Positions 53,802-63,172 of a stretch of 64,000 nt of DNA are shown piece after piece. A program made the position numbers and the translations under genes. The DNA lies in assembly GCF_028368935.1 (NCBI RefSeq), contig NZ_JAQNDK010000004.1, positions 1 to 64,000 on the forward strand, in the 5' to 3' direction. The notes under the pieces were generated by a model, which saw nothing but the letters and a program-made list of their open reading frames with translations, was not told the DNA's origin and ran no database searches. The stretch's first letter is position 1; every line of letters starts with the position of its first letter. The DNA comes from Sorangium aterium (lineage in GTDB: Bacteria > Myxococcota_A > Polyangia > Polyangiales > Polyangiaceae).

Positions 53802-54754
53802 CGAGCGCGGCACGCGCGCGAGCGCTCGTCATCGGCGGGCTCCAGGCGTTCCTGCTCGCGCTCCCCGCGGGGTGCACGACGAAGGGAGGCGCGGACTGGG
53901 TCCACGACGGCTCGAGCGAGCCGCAGATCGCGCGCGGAGGCGGCGGGTGGCTCCACGAGCCCTCCCCGGACGACGGCGATCGCGACCGGGGCGCCAGCGC
54001 CGCTGTCGACGGCGCGCAGGGCGAGGCGCCGGGCGCGGCGCAGGCCGATCTGGGCGGCGCCGCGGGCGAGGGCGACCCCGTGATCCTCGTGCGCGAGCAC
54101 GGCCGGCCCGCGCGCGCGACGCCGGCGCCGCAGGCCGTGCCGGCGCCGGTGCCACAGGTGGCGCCGGGGCTCGCGCCCGGGATGTTCCGGAACACCTACT
54201 ACGACTTCCCGAGCGAGGGCGGAGGGCCGAAGGATGCGGTCCTCTACGACGCCGCCTGCGCGGCGCTCGCGAGCGTCCCGCGCGCGTTCCACGACCAGGT
54301 CTGCGTCCAGGGCAGCGGCCGGCTCGCTTCGGGTGACACGGTAAGCTTCGCGCGGCGCGGCTGCGCATGCGCCGATGTCTGCCCGCGCACCGGCCAGCAG
54401 GTCTGCTTCGAGCGGCTCGATCCGCGGCGGTTCCCGTATGGCCGCGGCGCGACCGGGCGCCCGATCACGCCGCTGCGCACGGTCGCGGTCGACTCGAGCG
54501 TCATTCCGCTCGGCACGTCCCTCTTCGTGCCCGAGCTCGTCGGGCTGCCGCTCCCGGGCGGGGGCCGACACGACGGCTGCTTCGTCGCCGAGGATCGCGG
54601 CATCAAGGTCGTCGGACGGCAGATCGACGTCTTCACCGGCGATCCTGCGGTCACCGCGCGCCTCAACGCGATCTTTGCCTCCAACCGCGGCGTGCGTGTG
54701 GTGCTCGAGGACGCCCGGTGCCGCGCGCTCGGGCGCCCTGCCGGGCCGTCCTAG
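53798..54754 (+). CDS. 3D-domain (MltA-like) lipoprotein
   Basis: A 318-residue exported protein. I use the TTG at 53798, which overlaps the upstream stop (TTGA) and has GGAGG 7 nt before it; it gives the signal ARALVIGGLQAFLLALPAGC with a proper lipobox. After a Gly/Asp/Pro-rich linker (to about 125), the C-terminal domain contains cysteine pairs (CACADVCPRTGQQVCF) and the 3D motif: RTVAVDSSVIPLGTSLFVPE, then CFVAEDRGIKVVGRQIDVFTGD, with the aspartates expected of MltA-type lytic transglycosylases and resuscitation-factor relatives. Peptidoglycan cleavage in the periplasm is likely. Translational coupling to the 51978 lipoprotein suggests a common role. Confidence 0.85.
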   Translation: MTSAARARALVIGGLQAFLLALPAGCTTKGGADWVHDGSSEPQIARGGGGWLHEPSPDDGDRDRGASAAVDGAQGEAPGAAQADLGGAAGEGDPVILVREHGRPARATPAPQAVPAPVPQVAPGLAPGMFRNTYYDFPSEGGGPKDAVLYDAACAALASVPRAFHDQVCVQGSGRLASGDTVSFARRGCACADVCPRTGQQVCFERLDPRRFPYGRGATGRPITPLRTVAVDSSVIPLGTSLFVPELVGLPLPGGGRHDGCFVAEDRGIKVVGRQIDVFTGDPAVTARLNAIFASNRGVRVVLEDARCRALGRPAGPS

Positions 54755-55067
54755 CTCCGCGCACCGGCGGTCCCGCCGGGGATCTCCGGAAGCGGATTCG
54801 AGCACGCCGTGGACCTCGCGCATCGAGCCGCCCTCCGCCCATCGGTGTTCCGAGCCCCCAGCGCGGATGGTCATCACGTGCCGGGCACGCGGCTCGGCGG
54901 CTCTGGCGGCGGTGGTGCGCCGGCGGGCTTCCGTCTCGGCCGCCAGCGGCAGGGCCCCCAGCGCCGCCCTTCGAGACGAGCCGAGCCATGGCGCGCCGCC
55001 CTCCGCGGCGCGTGTTCCTCTGCTCCTGATCAAACCGCGCCGTGCGCGGCTTCGCTACGTCGCTGTC
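54755..55067. other. Region between convergent genes
   Basis: 313 bp after the 3D-domain gene and before the 3' end of the 55068 gene. A GC-only hairpin CCGGCG/CGCCGG (54764-54779) sits about 10 nt after the stop and may terminate transcription. The rest has no supported gene on either strand. Confidence 0.5.
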
Positions 55068-55457
55068 TCAGCGCAGCCGCAGCGCCGCCAGCGCCACGCC
55101 GCACAAGACCCCCAGCACGAAGAGCACCGCGCCGATCAGCGCCAGGCGCGAGCTGCGCCGCTCGGTCTCGCCCTTGTCCGGCACCGCGCTGACCCATGCC
55201 GCGTCGTCCGCCTCCTGCGTGGTGGCTCGCTCCTCGGCGGCCCACTGCTCCACCTGGCTCGCCAGCCGCACGAGCAGCGCCTCCATCCGGGGGTCCTCGA
55301 CCCCGTAGATCTCCATGACCCGGCGGGCACGCTTCTCCGCATGCCGCTGCTTCTCCGCCTCAGGCGTCGTCGCGCACCACACCGGATCCATCCACGGATC
55401 GAGCGAGGCTGCCGGGTCCGCCAGCAGCCGGGCGCGGATATACTTCGGTGTGTTCAT
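55068..55457 (-). CDS. Small tail-anchored membrane protein
   Basis: A 129-residue protein of unknown function. The cytoplasmic part is charged and helical (EAEKQRHAEKRARRVMEIYG, RMEALLVRLASQVEQWAAEE), and one C-terminal transmembrane helix (LALIGAVLFVLGVLCGVALAALRL) ends the protein, giving tail-anchor topology. ATG at 55457 is strongly supported by GGAGGAGG about 6 nt upstream and overlaps the stop of the preceding minus-strand frame (ATGA). Confidence 0.75.
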   Translation of the reverse strand: MNTPKYIRARLLADPAASLDPWMDPVWCATTPEAEKQRHAEKRARRVMEIYGVEDPRMEALLVRLASQVEQWAAEERATTQEADDAAWVSAVPDKGETERRSSRLALIGAVLFVLGVLCGVALAALRLR

Positions 55458-55834
55458 GGGCGGTCCTCCTCCACACGGCGTCTGCGACGCAAAATCCCAG
55501 CAGAGCCCAGCACTTCCCGGCGCGCCGGCGCTCTCCGACGGACCGCCGGGCGCGGCGCTGCCGCCGTCGCCGGCCGTGCCCGGAGTGAACTGTACCGCCG
55601 GCGCGTCGCCCGGGGCCGCCGCATGGGCGATGCCTGCTGCGCGGCCGCCTCGACCGCCAGCGCCGGGGCCTCCGTCTCCACGACCGCCTCGACCACCATC
55701 GCAGCCAGGAATTGAGCCCGGTCCTCGCACGTCGTCACGCCGGGGTCGCCGCCTCGCACGAAGCCCCCGATCACCTCGACCCCCACCCCGATCGTCACGC
55801 TCTCCGCGAACGTGCCGCTCGCGCACGCAAGCAC
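55454..55834 (-). CDS. Hypothetical protein upstream of and overlapping the tail-anchored protein gene
   Basis: About 126 codons whose first half has clear coding bias (GTFAESVTIGVGVEVIGGFV, EDRAQFLAAMVVEAVVETEA). The second half becomes Arg-rich, while another frame (TPGTAGDGGSAAPGG) looks more natural from about 55640 onward. The frame may therefore contain a frameshift. The start is uncertain: GTG at 55834 lacks a good ribosome site and the frame stays open further upstream (RPCASLGEAIANANGK). The ATGA overlap with the next gene supports translation of this frame. No family recognised. Confidence 0.4.
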   Translation of the reverse strand: MLACASGTFAESVTIGVGVEVIGGFVRGGDPGVTTCEDRAQFLAAMVVEAVVETEAPALAVEAAAQQASPMRRPRATRRRYSSLRARPATAAAPRPAVRRRAPARREVLGSAGILRRRRRVEEDRP

Positions 55835-56121
55835 CCGCTTGCCGTTCGCGTTGGCGATCGCTTCCCCGAGCGACGCGCAGGGCCTCGCCCTGGTGCCGTA
55901 TCGGCCGGCGGCCAGCCCTCGTAATCCCGGCCGGCGCCGCCCGTGCGGCGCTCCCTCGCATCCCTGGGCCGGACTTCCGGCGGGCGGAACGAGCTACCGT
56001 GCCAGCGTCGCCCTGCACCCGCCCGGCGCCAGGAAACGGTAAGGTGCACTGCCGGCTCGCCGAAATCCGGAACCTCGTGCGGGCGGGGAGGTGATACGAT
56101 TTCCCGCCTTCCGGTGGCCGA
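55835..56121. other. Region upstream of the HEAT-tailed kinase gene
   Basis: Between the hypothetical minus-strand gene and the kinase start. Part of it may still encode the N-terminus of the minus-strand protein. The 40 bp before 56122 (AGGTGATACGATTTCCCGCC) are relatively AT-richer and may hold the kinase promoter (GATACGAT as a -10 candidate). Confidence 0.4.
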
Positions 56122-58950
56122 ATGACCTCACGTGGCGTCCTCCCCGAGTCCGTCATCCCTCCGCCCTCGGAAGTCACGGACGCGCCGGACGAGAAGCAGC
56201 GGGCGCGCGCCCGCCTCGGGATGACCGTCAAGAACAAGTGGCGGATCGACTCGCTCCTCGGCGTGGGCGGCATGGCCTCCGTGTACGCCGCAACGCACCA
56301 CCGGAACGGCTCGCGCGCCGCGCTGAAGATCCTGCACGCCGAGTTCGCGCGCGACGTCGGCATCCGCGAGCGGTTCCTGCGCGAGGGCTACGTCGCCAAC
56401 AAGATCGATCACCCCGGCCGGGTCGCGATCCTCGACGACGACATCACCGAGCAGGACGAGCCGTTCCTCGTGATGGAGCTGCTCGACGGGGAGACCGTCC
56501 AGCAGCTCTGGAAGCGCAAGAGCCGGAAGCTCCCCGTCGCCGAGGCGCTCTGGATCGCGGGGGAGGTGCTCCTCACGCTCGAGAGCTTCCACGCGGAAGG
56601 CATCGTCCACCGCGACCTGAAGCCCGCGAACATCTTCATCACGAAGGACAACGTGGTGAAGCTGCTCGACTTCGGCGTGGCGAGGATGCGCGGCGCGCCC
56701 GGCGACAAGACGAAGGCGGGCACGGCGCTCGGTACCCCGTCGTTCATGGCGCCCGAGCAGGCGATGGGCCTCACCGAGGGGGTCGACGGGCGGGCGGATC
56801 TCTTCTCGATCGGCGCGACCCTGTACGCCGTGCTCAGCGGGCAGCGCCTCCACCAGGGGCGCTCGGACAACGAGGCGTTCATCCTCGCCGCGACGACGCC
56901 GGCGCCGTCGCTCGCGCGGATCGCGCCCGAGCTGCCCGCCTCGGTCATCGGCCTCGTCGACAAGGCGCTCGCCTGGGACAAGCGCAACCGCTTCGAGTCG
57001 GCCGCGCAGATGCGGCAGGAGGTGCTGCGCGTCCTCGAGGAGGTCGGCGCGTCCGTGCCCCGCCGCTCCTCGCCGACGAGCACGAGGCGCCCCCCGCCGG
57101 ACGACTCGCCCACGGCCGTCGGGATGCGGGCGGCGGAGGAGCCCGCGCCTCAGGACGAGCCGGGCGAGGCGGAGCCGGACGACCCTGCGGTCACGCGGCT
57201 GACCGAGGTGTTCCGCCGCATGGAGCGGCTGCTCCCGGCGGTGCGTCACTACGGCTTTCGCCATCCGGACGCGGACAACAAGCTCCGCGCGACCTTCCAG
57301 GCGATCGTGGAGGCGCTGCGCGCTGACGGGACCCTCGTCCACTGGACGCTGACGCCGTACGCCTTCGAGCATCGCCGGCGGACGGTGTGGGAGCCGCAGC
57401 ACCCGCTCGACCTCGTCCCGTACAACCTCTTCGCGGCCGGCGTGCGGCGCGTCCAGCTGCTCCCCGGCATCACGGAGGACGAGCTGCGCGCCCTCTGCGA
57501 GGTGCTGCTGCTCGATCCGCTGCGCGACCTCGCCCCCGAGGACGACGTCGCGGCCGCCCTGTGGGAGCGCCGCCTCGAGCACGTGCGCTACGACGTGGTG
57601 AGCGTCTTCGTCGAGGGGGACGCGGCCGACCGCGAGCAGTTCTGGCACGAGGCCGACGACCTCGAGGGCATGGCCCGGCGCGCCGCCGAGGAGAAGGCGA
57701 ACCGCGCCGAGGCGGCCGCGATGGTCATCGACACCGACGCCGCCGCGCTGCGGGCCGCGCGCCGCGCCGCGAGCGCGCTCGCGCTCGACCCGGTCGCGCA
57801 GCGCGCGCTCGGCACGCAGCTCGTCATGAGCCCGGATCGCTGGAGCGAGCGCTTCGTCGAGGTCGTGGCCGACGCCTTCCTGAACGCCAGGCGGTACAAG
57901 GACGTCGAGCTCGTGACCGAGCCGATGGCCGCCTCGGCGCGCGATCTCATCCTGGCGCGCCGCTTCGAGGTGCTCTTCGGGATGCACGACGCGATCGAAA
58001 AGGCCCTCGACGCGCTCGCGCCCAAGCAGCAGGGGGGCGCGCTCGCGACGGAGCTCGCCCGGGGGATGTTCCCGCCCGACACGATGCGGCTGCTCCTCCG
58101 CGAGGCGACGCGCGTCGTCATGACGGCCGCCCCCGGCGGCGCGGCGCAGCCCGCCCCCGTCGACCTCGATCTGGTCGCGCAGCGGCTCGCGCCCATCCTG
58201 CACAAGCTCGGCAGCGAGACCCTGCCCGTCGCGATGGAGGTCGTGGGGCACACCGGCCACGAGGCGCTGCGCCGCGCGCTGCTCGGCCACGTCGAGCGGA
58301 CGCTGCCCGGGCACGAGGAGGGGGTCGTGGACGCGCTCATGACGCTGGATCTCGACGTGGCCCGCCCGATCCTCAAGATGTTCGCCGCGTCGCGGACGCA
58401 GGGCGCCCTGGGCGCGCTGAAGCGGCTCTCTGGGTGCGCGAACGCGGCGCTCCGCTGCGAGGCGATCGCGCACCTCGCGACGAGCCCCGAGCAGATCCGG
58501 GACGAGCTGCTCTCGCTCGCCGAGTCGGCGCCGCCCGACGTGCGCGTCGCGGCGCTCCGCACGCTGGCGCACCACCAGGTCCGCGCGGCCGGCCCGCTGC
58601 TCGTCCGCCGCGTGCAGGACAGCTCGTTCCACCAGCTCACGCTCGACGAGCGGCGCGAGTTCCTCGGCGCGCTCTACACGCTCAACCCGGCGCGCGGCGA
58701 GTCGGTCGCCGTCGAGCTGCTCCAGCGGCACGGCCTCCTCGCGGACGACGCGGCGGAGCAGACACGCTGCCTCTCGGCGGAGCTGCTCGGCCGCGAGGCG
58801 CGCTCGCAGGAGGCGCTCGACGCGGCGCTCGCCGCCACGAAGCGGCGGCCCTGGAACAGCCAGGCGCTGCGCGACGCCGCGGGCGCCGCCGCCGAGGCCA
58901 TCGCCGCGCGGCTCGGCAAGCGGATCTCGACCGCCGGGGAGGTCCCGTGA
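56122..58950 (+). CDS. Ser/Thr protein kinase with long HEAT-like C-terminal region
   Basis: A 942-residue cytoplasmic kinase without transmembrane segments. The kinase domain (about 38-305) is complete: LLGVGGMASVYAA, AALKILH, HRDLKPAN near residue 162, LLDFGVAR, GTPSFMAPEQAM. After a Pro/Asp-rich linker, about 360-560 is a helical region of unknown type. About 560-930 is helical with paired-helix HEAT-like periodicity (ALGALKRLSGCANAALRCEA, LAESAPPDVRVAALRTLAHH). Its stop overlaps the next start (TGATG), so the two proteins are probably made together. The HEAT-like tail probably mediates protein contacts with the coupled scaffold protein downstream. Confidence 0.9.
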   Translation: MTSRGVLPESVIPPPSEVTDAPDEKQRARARLGMTVKNKWRIDSLLGVGGMASVYAATHHRNGSRAALKILHAEFARDVGIRERFLREGYVANKIDHPGRVAILDDDITEQDEPFLVMELLDGETVQQLWKRKSRKLPVAEALWIAGEVLLTLESFHAEGIVHRDLKPANIFITKDNVVKLLDFGVARMRGAPGDKTKAGTALGTPSFMAPEQAMGLTEGVDGRADLFSIGATLYAVLSGQRLHQGRSDNEAFILAATTPAPSLARIAPELPASVIGLVDKALAWDKRNRFESAAQMRQEVLRVLEEVGASVPRRSSPTSTRRPPPDDSPTAVGMRAAEEPAPQDEPGEAEPDDPAVTRLTEVFRRMERLLPAVRHYGFRHPDADNKLRATFQAIVEALRADGTLVHWTLTPYAFEHRRRTVWEPQHPLDLVPYNLFAAGVRRVQLLPGITEDELRALCEVLLLDPLRDLAPEDDVAAALWERRLEHVRYDVVSVFVEGDAADREQFWHEADDLEGMARRAAEEKANRAEAAAMVIDTDAAALRAARRAASALALDPVAQRALGTQLVMSPDRWSERFVEVVADAFLNARRYKDVELVTEPMAASARDLILARRFEVLFGMHDAIEKALDALAPKQQGGALATELARGMFPPDTMRLLLREATRVVMTAAPGGAAQPAPVDLDLVAQRLAPILHKLGSETLPVAMEVVGHTGHEALRRALLGHVERTLPGHEEGVVDALMTLDLDVARPILKMFAASRTQGALGALKRLSGCANAALRCEAIAHLATSPEQIRDELLSLAESAPPDVRVAALRTLAHHQVRAAGPLLVRRVQDSSFHQLTLDERREFLGALYTLNPARGESVAVELLQRHGLLADDAAEQTRCLSAELLGREARSQEALDAALAATKRRPWNSQALRDAAGAAAEAIAARLGKRISTAGEVP

Positions 58951-61900
58951 TGGCGCCCCAGGTCGACGTCATCAGCCAGAACGTGTCGGAGAACATCCGC
59001 CGCGAGCAGGCGCGCGATCTCGCCGCCAGCGTCGTGCAGGCCCTCTTCCGGCTGGTGAAGCTCTCGACGCTGCACGCGATCGACAACCAGGCCATGGTGC
59101 GGCAGGTCGAGGAGACGGTCTCGCTGGTCCAGGACTTCGGCCAGCGCTCCGGCCACAACGTCTCGATCCTGTTCACCCGCGGGTCGGTGTTCGTCTCCGG
59201 GCAGCTGCTCAAGGCGAACCGCGCCGTCTACGAGGGCGCGCTCGAGCTCGGCGAGGTCCTGAGCCGCTGCGGCTACTCCGAGATCGGCGTCGCCAAGGAC
59301 GTCCGCGCGAGCGATCTCTACGCGCTGGCCTCCGCGCTCGCCGAGGCGCTCCGCAGCAGCAAGCCGGCGCTCGCCGACCGCCCGGCGCCGCGCGTCCGCC
59401 TGCGCGCCGTGGACGAGGCCGTGCTCCGCCGCGAGGTGGCGATCGATCGCGAGGGCGACGAGACCTCCGCGATCGTGCGCACCTACGCGACGGCGATCGT
59501 GATGATCCGCCGGTTCTACGACGACCTGCGGCACGGCCGGTACACCCTGCGGCAGGGCGTCAAGCGCATCACCCAGCGCCTCGTCGACCTGTCTTCGAAC
59601 GAGACGCCGGCCTTCCTGGGCGTCACCGCGCTGCGCAACCAGAACCACGACGACGCCGGGCGCGCCGTGAACACGGCGATCCTGAGCCTCGCGATGGCGC
59701 GGCAGATCACGAGCGACGTCGTCCTGCTCCAGCGGCTCTCGATGGCGGCGCTGCTCTTCGACATCGCCCGGCCGCGCCTCACGGGCGCCGCGACGAGCGG
59801 CTCCGGCGGGCTCGTCCCGCAGCTGAGCGAGCAGCAGGAGGCGGACGTCCCGGCGGGCACGGCGGTCGTGCTGACCGCGCTCGGCCTCGTGAACGAGCCC
59901 AGCGTGATGCGCACCGTCGTGGCCTACGAGGCGCACTGGGTGCGCCGCCAGCCGGCGCTCGGCCCTGTCTACCGCGGCCTCCGCCAGCCGACGCTCCAGG
60001 CGCGGATCCTCGCGACCGCCCGCGCCTTCAACGACCTCCTGACGGCGGCTCCGGGCCAGGCGCCGCTCTCCGCCGACGAGGCCATCGCCAAGCTCGAGCA
60101 GGAGGCGGCCGATCCGGCGGACCGCACGGTGCTGCGGCTGCTCGTGGGCGCGCTCGGCATCTTTCCGACCGGCACGCTCGTGGAGCTCTCGACCGGGGAG
60201 GTCGCGCTCGTCGTGCAGACGCCGGCGCACCCGGCCCGGTACTCGCAGCCGCGCGTCCGGCTGGTCCTCGACGCCTCCGGCGGCCCCATCCCGCGCGCGC
60301 TCGAGGTCGATCTCGCCGAGCGGCCTCGCCAGGGCGAGCCGCCGCGGCACATCCGCCGGATCGTCGCGACGAGCGACGACCCCGCCGCCGCGTCGATGCG
60401 CGCCCACGCGGCGATCCAGGAGGCGCCGCAGGTGTCGCTCCGCTCGCCGGCGCTCGCGGCGGAGTCGCCGCCGATCCGCACCGCGCCGGCGTCGCCGCTC
60501 GGCAACCTGCGCATGCCGCCGCAGCAGCAGATCACGCGGCCCTCGTCGCCCACGCTGCCGATGACCAACGCGCCGGCGAGCCGGAGGACGCAGCCGCGGG
60601 CCAGCGACGCCGCCCGCGGGCCGGCCTCGCCGCCCGAGGCCACGTTCGGGGGGCTGCCCGGCGACGGCGCGGACGCCAGGATGCTCGCGGATCTGCCGCC
60701 TGCGCCGTCCGGCAGGCTCTCTCCGACCTTGCGGCCAGGGCGCACGACGGCGCGCTGGCCCGATCCACCGCATCTGGAGCCCGCCTCGGTGGCGGACCCG
60801 CACTCGCCCGCCCCGGGCGCTCATGGAGAGGAGTCGTGGTCGGTGCAGACAGACAGCGATCCGGACGAGGTCCCCGAGGAGAGCGCGCGGCCGCCTTCGG
60901 TGCGAACCCGCGGCTGGGGAGATCCGCCGCAGCGGCGCGAGCGCAACCCGGTGTCTGATCTGCCGCCATCGGCGATGGCCGGTCCGATCGCCGTGCTCTC
61001 GTTGCCGGGCGACCCGCCGACCGCGGAGGGCACGCTCGCGCGCACGCCGCTCGTCCACCTCCTCGTGTACATGCTCGACCGGCGCCTCACCGGCACGACG
61101 TGCTTCATCAACCCCGAGGGCGTCCGCCACGGCATCTTCTTCAGCGACGGCGTGCCGGCCAAGATCTGGACCGGGACGATCATCGCCCCGCTCGATCGGG
61201 TGATCCTCGATCTCGGCCTCCTGGACGAGGCGACGCTCCGGGAGACGCTCCGGGACATCACCAAGCGACGGGTGCTGCATGGCCGGCTGCTCGTCTCCCG
61301 GGGCCTGCTCGACAGGGAGACGGTGTTCGGCGTGCTGCGCGAGCAGCTCGTGCGCAAGCTGGTCGCGCTCTACGATCTCCCGCCCGAGACGCGTTACGCC
61401 TACTACGACGCCCAGAACCTGCTGTCGTCCTACGGCGGTCCGGATCTCATCGGGTGCGAGCCCCTCGCGGTGATCATGGCGGGCGTCCGGCTCCACGCCG
61501 ACGATCCGCTGATCGACACGACCCTGGACCGGATCCAGAACCGGCAGCTCGGGCTCCACGTCGAGGCCGAGATGAAGCGGTTCCAGCTCCATCGCGACGA
61601 GGCGGCCATCGTGGATCTCCTGCGGATGCGGCGCATGACGCTGGCCGAGCTGCTCGCCTCGGGGGTCGCGCAGGAGCGCGTGGTGCGCCTGATGATCTAT
61701 GCGCTCGCGATCACGCGGCACCTCGATCTCGGCGCGCCGGGCCGGCGCCCTGTCGGGGTCGGCGGTCCCGCCGGGCCCGGCCGGGAGCGGGCCGCCGGCA
61801 CGCCAGCGGCCGACGCGGCGCCAGCGCCCCAGCGCGAGCCGTCCGGCGCGGCGGCGCGCTCGCCGCGCCCTGCCGCGGGCTCGACGATGCCTGGTCCACG

Positions 61901-63152
61901 CCCGGCGCGCGGCGAGGCCGACGGCCGCGCACCGCTGCGGCAGCCCGACGACGTCGCGGCGCCGTCCAGCAGGCGCGCTGGGGCCCCGGTCGCTCCGCGC
62001 CGCTCCACGGCGCCGCCTCCGGCCGCGGCGCCGGAGGCCGCGTCCTGGAGCGGCGCGCCGACCCCGAGCCCGGCGGCGCCCTTCGACCCGCGCGCGTCCG
62101 GCGGTGATCCGGGCGGCGGTTACCGCGGCGTGGACCCCAAGGCGCTGAGGCCGCCTCCTGCGCCGACCTTCACCACCGCCCGCGTTCAGCCGCCGCCCCC
62201 GCAGGCGCCCACCGTCAAGATGGCGGCGGTCGGCCCGGAGGTCAGGGCCGCGCGCGGGGCAGGGCGCGCCGAGGCGGCGTCGCCCGTGCCGCCGGCGCGC
62301 GCCGCGGAGCCAGCCAAGCCGCAGGGAGCGGCGGCGCTCGCGCCCGATCTCCCGCCGCTGCCGCGCGCCGCGCCGAACCCCGAGCTCGCCGCGCGCCGCG
62401 CCGAGATCGAGGCGCGCGCCGCGTCGATCGACGGCGAGAGCTTCTTCGAGATGCTCGGCGTCGCGGAGGACGCCCCTCCGGAGCGCGTCCAGAGCGCCTA
62501 TTTCGCGCTCGCCAAGCGGTGGCACCCCGACCGGACGCCGGCGGAGCTCCAGGACGTCAAGCCGCTCGTCGCGCGCGTGTTCGCCCGCATCAGCGAGGCC
62601 TACCAGACGCTGAGCGATCCGAAGCGGCGCGCCGAGTACCAGAGCGCGCCGAAGGAGGCCCCGCCCCCCGCCGAGGACGAGCAGAAGATCGCCCGCGCCG
62701 TCGACGCCGCGCTCGAGTTCCAGAAGGCCGAGATCCTGCTCAAGAAGAACGACCTCGCGGGCGCCGAGGCCCGCGCGCGGCGCGCGCTCAACGCCGACCC
62801 GGAGCAGCCCGAGTACATGACGTTGCTCGTCTGGATCCAGGCGCAGCGGCGCGGCGACCCGCCTGTGCTCGCGGAGGGGGCCACCAGCGCGCACTACGAC
62901 GACCTGATCCAGACGCTGGATGCCGTCCTGGAGAGGGAGCCTCGCTACGAGCGGGCGCTCTTCTACCGCGGCATGCTCCTCAAGCGCTCGGGGAGGATCG
63001 ACAAGGCGATCGGCGATTTCCGCCTGGCGGCGGAGCTCAACCCGAAGAACCTCGACGCCATCCGCGAGGTCCGCTTGCAGGAGATGCGGAGCCGCACGAC
63101 CACCGATCCGACGCCCGCGGGCGGCCTCCTCGGCAAGTTCTGGAAGCGCTGA
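58950..63152 (+). CDS. Multidomain signalling scaffold: degenerate HD-GYP, PATAN-like, J-domain, TPR
   Basis: A 1400-residue cytoplasmic protein. ATG at 58950 overlaps the kinase stop and is preceded by GGGGAGG. The N-terminal ~400 residues resemble HD-GYP proteins (FLGVTALRNQNHDDAGRAVN, AILSLAMARQ, AALLFDIARPRL, MRTVVAYEAHW), but the metal-binding His and HD pair are lost (LLFDI instead of LLHDI). A Pro/Ser-rich linker follows. About 678-920 is PATAN/DUF4388-like (EGTLARTPLVHLLVYMLDRR, INPEGVRHGIFFSDGVPAKI, VLHGRLLVSRGLLDRETV). Another long linker leads to a J-domain (about 1160-1235; FFEMLGVAEDAPPERVQSAY with HPD near 1192) and TPR helices to the end. The J-domain implies Hsp70 recruitment. 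Confidence 0.85.
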   Translation: MAPQVDVISQNVSENIRREQARDLAASVVQALFRLVKLSTLHAIDNQAMVRQVEETVSLVQDFGQRSGHNVSILFTRGSVFVSGQLLKANRAVYEGALELGEVLSRCGYSEIGVAKDVRASDLYALASALAEALRSSKPALADRPAPRVRLRAVDEAVLRREVAIDREGDETSAIVRTYATAIVMIRRFYDDLRHGRYTLRQGVKRITQRLVDLSSNETPAFLGVTALRNQNHDDAGRAVNTAILSLAMARQITSDVVLLQRLSMAALLFDIARPRLTGAATSGSGGLVPQLSEQQEADVPAGTAVVLTALGLVNEPSVMRTVVAYEAHWVRRQPALGPVYRGLRQPTLQARILATARAFNDLLTAAPGQAPLSADEAIAKLEQEAADPADRTVLRLLVGALGIFPTGTLVELSTGEVALVVQTPAHPARYSQPRVRLVLDASGGPIPRALEVDLAERPRQGEPPRHIRRIVATSDDPAAASMRAHAAIQEAPQVSLRSPALAAESPPIRTAPASPLGNLRMPPQQQITRPSSPTLPMTNAPASRRTQPRASDAARGPASPPEATFGGLPGDGADARMLADLPPAPSGRLSPTLRPGRTTARWPDPPHLEPASVADPHSPAPGAHGEESWSVQTDSDPDEVPEESARPPSVRTRGWGDPPQRRERNPVSDLPPSAMAGPIAVLSLPGDPPTAEGTLARTPLVHLLVYMLDRRLTGTTCFINPEGVRHGIFFSDGVPAKIWTGTIIAPLDRVILDLGLLDEATLRETLRDITKRRVLHGRLLVSRGLLDRETVFGVLREQLVRKLVALYDLPPETRYAYYDAQNLLSSYGGPDLIGCEPLAVIMAGVRLHADDPLIDTTLDRIQNRQLGLHVEAEMKRFQLHRDEAAIVDLLRMRRMTLAELLASGVAQERVVRLMIYALAITRHLDLGAPGRRPVGVGGPAGPGRERAAGTPAADAAPAPQREPSGAAARSPRPAAGSTMPGPRPARGEADGRAPLRQPDDVAAPSSRRAGAPVAPRRSTAPPPAAAPEAASWSGAPTPSPAAPFDPRASGGDPGGGYRGVDPKALRPPPAPTFTTARVQPPPPQAPTVKMAAVGPEVRAARGAGRAEAASPVPPARAAEPAKPQGAAALAPDLPPLPRAAPNPELAARRAEIEARAASIDGESFFEMLGVAEDAPPERVQSAYFALAKRWHPDRTPAELQDVKPLVARVFARISEAYQTLSDPKRRAEYQSAPKEAPPPAEDEQKIARAVDAALEFQKAEILLKKNDLAGAEARARRALNADPEQPEYMTLLVWIQAQRRGDPPVLAEGATSAHYDDLIQTLDAVLEREPRYERALFYRGMLLKRSGRIDKAIGDFRLAAELNPKNLDAIREVRLQEMRSRTTTDPTPAGGLLGKFWKR

Positions 63153-63165
63153 CGCGCGTCAGCGC
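63146..63165. terminator. Perfect 20-bp palindrome at the end of the scaffold gene
   Basis: GCGCTGACGCGCGTCAGCGC is fully self-complementary and includes the TGA stop of the 58950 gene. It lies 8 bp before the end of the convergent S41 protease gene. It could act as a bidirectional terminator or as a protein-binding site; no T-run follows. Confidence 0.45.
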
Positions 63166-63172
63166 ACGCGCT

